Assembly: GCA_949128015.1 (NCBI GenBank)
Contig: CASBRC010000234.1
Span: 1 to 5,956 of the forward strand
Direction of reading: 5' to 3'
DNA length: 5,956 nucleotides
Source: Synechococcales cyanobacterium PMM_0003
GTDB taxonomy: Bacteria; Cyanobacteriota; Cyanobacteriia; Pseudanabaenales; Pseudanabaenaceae
Of this stretch, positions 5,200-5,956 are shown one piece after another. Both the position numbers and the translations under genes were made by a program. Each line of letters starts with the position of its first letter. The stretch's first letter is position 1. Under the pieces are notes generated by a model. That model saw only the letters and a list, made by a program, of their open reading frames with translations, had not been told where the DNA came from and searched no databases.

Positions 5200-5568
5200 T
5201 TAAATAACCAATCTCGCTACATCAGCCAACTTTACGGCATAGTCTTGAGCACTTTGCTCATCGCATGGTATCCCAGTAATACTTATATGGTTTGGTTTAT
5301 CTTGAACTACATTAAGTCCTAAACTACGAATATCTTTTACTTGTATTTCGATAACTCCATAAGTTTTTCCTGATGGTATTAAGCTAACAGCCTTTTCTGG
5401 AGAAAGAGCAGCAGAAATTTTCGTTTCTGGCGGATTCCTTTCAAGACGTAATTTAAAAGCTTTAGCATCAATAAGTCCTGTATCAGGATCAAACCAACCT
5501 TTAGGGCGTAAAATCGCACGATAAATTTTTACTTCATTTGATAACGGAGAAAATATTTGCTTGACCAC
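5200..5568 (-). CDS. Hypothetical protein (122 aa), second gene of a two-gene unit
   Basis: I cannot assign a named family. The product has 122 residues from a GTG at 5568; no internal Met offers another start. Notable segments are VKIYRAILRPKGWFDPDTG (13-31) with AF at 37-38, a mixed-charge middle, GVIEIQVKDIRSLGL (71-85), and a C-terminal part with KPNHISITGIP (91-101) before a helix-like end. There is no signal peptide, membrane segment or obvious metal site, so it is probably cytoplasmic. The GTG lies 1 nt after the TAG of the upstream gene and has no clear Shine-Dalgarno, which points to translational coupling. The YRA-GWFDP-G-AF pattern resembles small cyanobacterial proteins that I recall as uncharacterised. 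A toxin-antitoxin or immunity role is conceivable from layout only. It lacks HIP1 sites. Confidence 0.8.
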   Translation of the reverse strand: MVKQIFSPLSNEVKIYRAILRPKGWFDPDTGLIDAKAFKLRLERNPPETKISAALSPEKAVSLIPSGKTYGVIEIQVKDIRSLGLNVVQDKPNHISITGIPCDEQSAQDYAVKLADVARLVI

Positions 5569-5569
5569 A

Positions 5570-5956
5570 CTATTGGTATAAAAATTGCAAAGCTTTAACT
5601 ATTAAATCAACTGAAGGCTTAGCGAAGAGCTTGCTATTTTCATTGCTGTAATTTCTAATATACAAAGACATATTAATTTTATTGCATGAGGGAATTGTTA
5701 ACCTTATCTCATTTTTAATGTCATGATTTTTCCATATAAGCTCAATTCCTCCATCACAATTTAAACTAGCAAATCCTAGCGGAAAGCCAGATAGCATTGA
5801 TTCTTTGATTATATATAAAATCTCTAAACCATGTTGCCATGCGTAACGAGTTGGTCGTGTAGCTCCCCAATCATCTTCATTATCTTCACAATCTGTATTG
5901 TCGATTTCATGAAGTCGATCAATTGTTCTTTGAAAATTATTATTAGTAAAAATTAC
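5570..5956 (-). CDS. Hypothetical protein, partial at window edge, first gene of a two-gene unit
   Basis: The frame is open from the window edge to a TAG at 5570-5572, giving 128 visible residues; the true start lies beyond 5956. An internal ATG at 5797 would give only 75 residues, but the upstream frame looks coding: an acidic stretch, DNTDCEDNEDDWGATRPTRYAW, here described at 5837-5902, then HGLEILYIIKE. The next segments, SGFPLGFASLNCDGGIELIW and later IRLTIPSCN, suggest a beta-rich small domain. The tail is VDLIVKALQFLYQ. I do not recognise a family with confidence. The FPLGF, GGI-LIW and I-L-IP spacing resembles uncharacterised cyanobacterial proteins often paired with another small gene. 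No signal peptide or membrane segment is visible. It is almost certainly co-transcribed with the 122-aa gene downstream. Confidence 0.75.
   Translation of the reverse strand, partial: VIFTNNNFQRTIDRLHEIDNTDCEDNEDDWGATRPTRYAWQHGLEILYIIKESMLSGFPLGFASLNCDGGIELIWKNHDIKNEIRLTIPSCNKINMSLYIRNYSNENSKLFAKPSVDLIVKALQFLYQ

Noticed and set aside
5570..5797. A complete 75-residue protein starting at the ATG at 5797
   Set aside because: The same frame stays open with plausible protein sequence to the window edge, so this is the 3' part of a longer gene.

Overview
The window looks like chromosomal DNA of a cyanobacterium. The octamer GCGATCGC (the HIP1 repeat typical of many cyanobacteria) occurs ten times in about 6 kb, and the coding sequences read like cyanobacterial proteins. 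Spacers are full of short GC-tipped palindromes in AT-rich DNA, which would fit a Pseudanabaena-like genome, but that genus is only a guess.

Layout. (1) 1-1893, minus strand: the N-terminal half of an ATP-dependent 5-oxoprolinase, whose C-terminal half lies beyond base 1. (2) 1894-2265: a divergent spacer with two long hairpins, one tiny hairpin, a 13-bp tandem repeat and the ppk2 ribosome binding site. (3) 2266-3264, plus strand: ppk2, a class I-type polyphosphate kinase 2 with a lysine/serine-rich N-terminal tail that contains an internal 36-residue duplication. (4) 3265-3350: two hairpins between convergent genes, probably terminators. (5) 3351-3590, minus strand: a 79-residue cysteine-containing protein of unknown function. 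(6) 3591-3902: an AT-rich divergent spacer with a palindromic element. (7) 3903-5180, plus strand: an exported coiled-coil plus LytM/M23 peptidase with all active-site residues. (8) 5200-5956, minus strand: two tightly packed genes of unknown function (stop and start 1 nt apart). The upstream gene is cut by the window edge.

Functionally these are mostly unlinked neighbours: glutathione-cycle/5-oxoproline recycling, polyphosphate-driven nucleotide phosphorylation, cell-wall remodelling, and an unknown two-gene unit. No phage genes, transposase, CRISPR array or defence system is visible. The most unusual signal is in the spacers. Six hairpins have a 3-nt loop closed by GC on one side and GC on the other. 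Two of them are clearly related (2069-2123 and 3305-3347): they share apex and base, but their middle stems differ in sequence while staying perfectly complementary. The second notable signal is the duplicated Lys/Ser-rich tail of the polyphosphate kinase.
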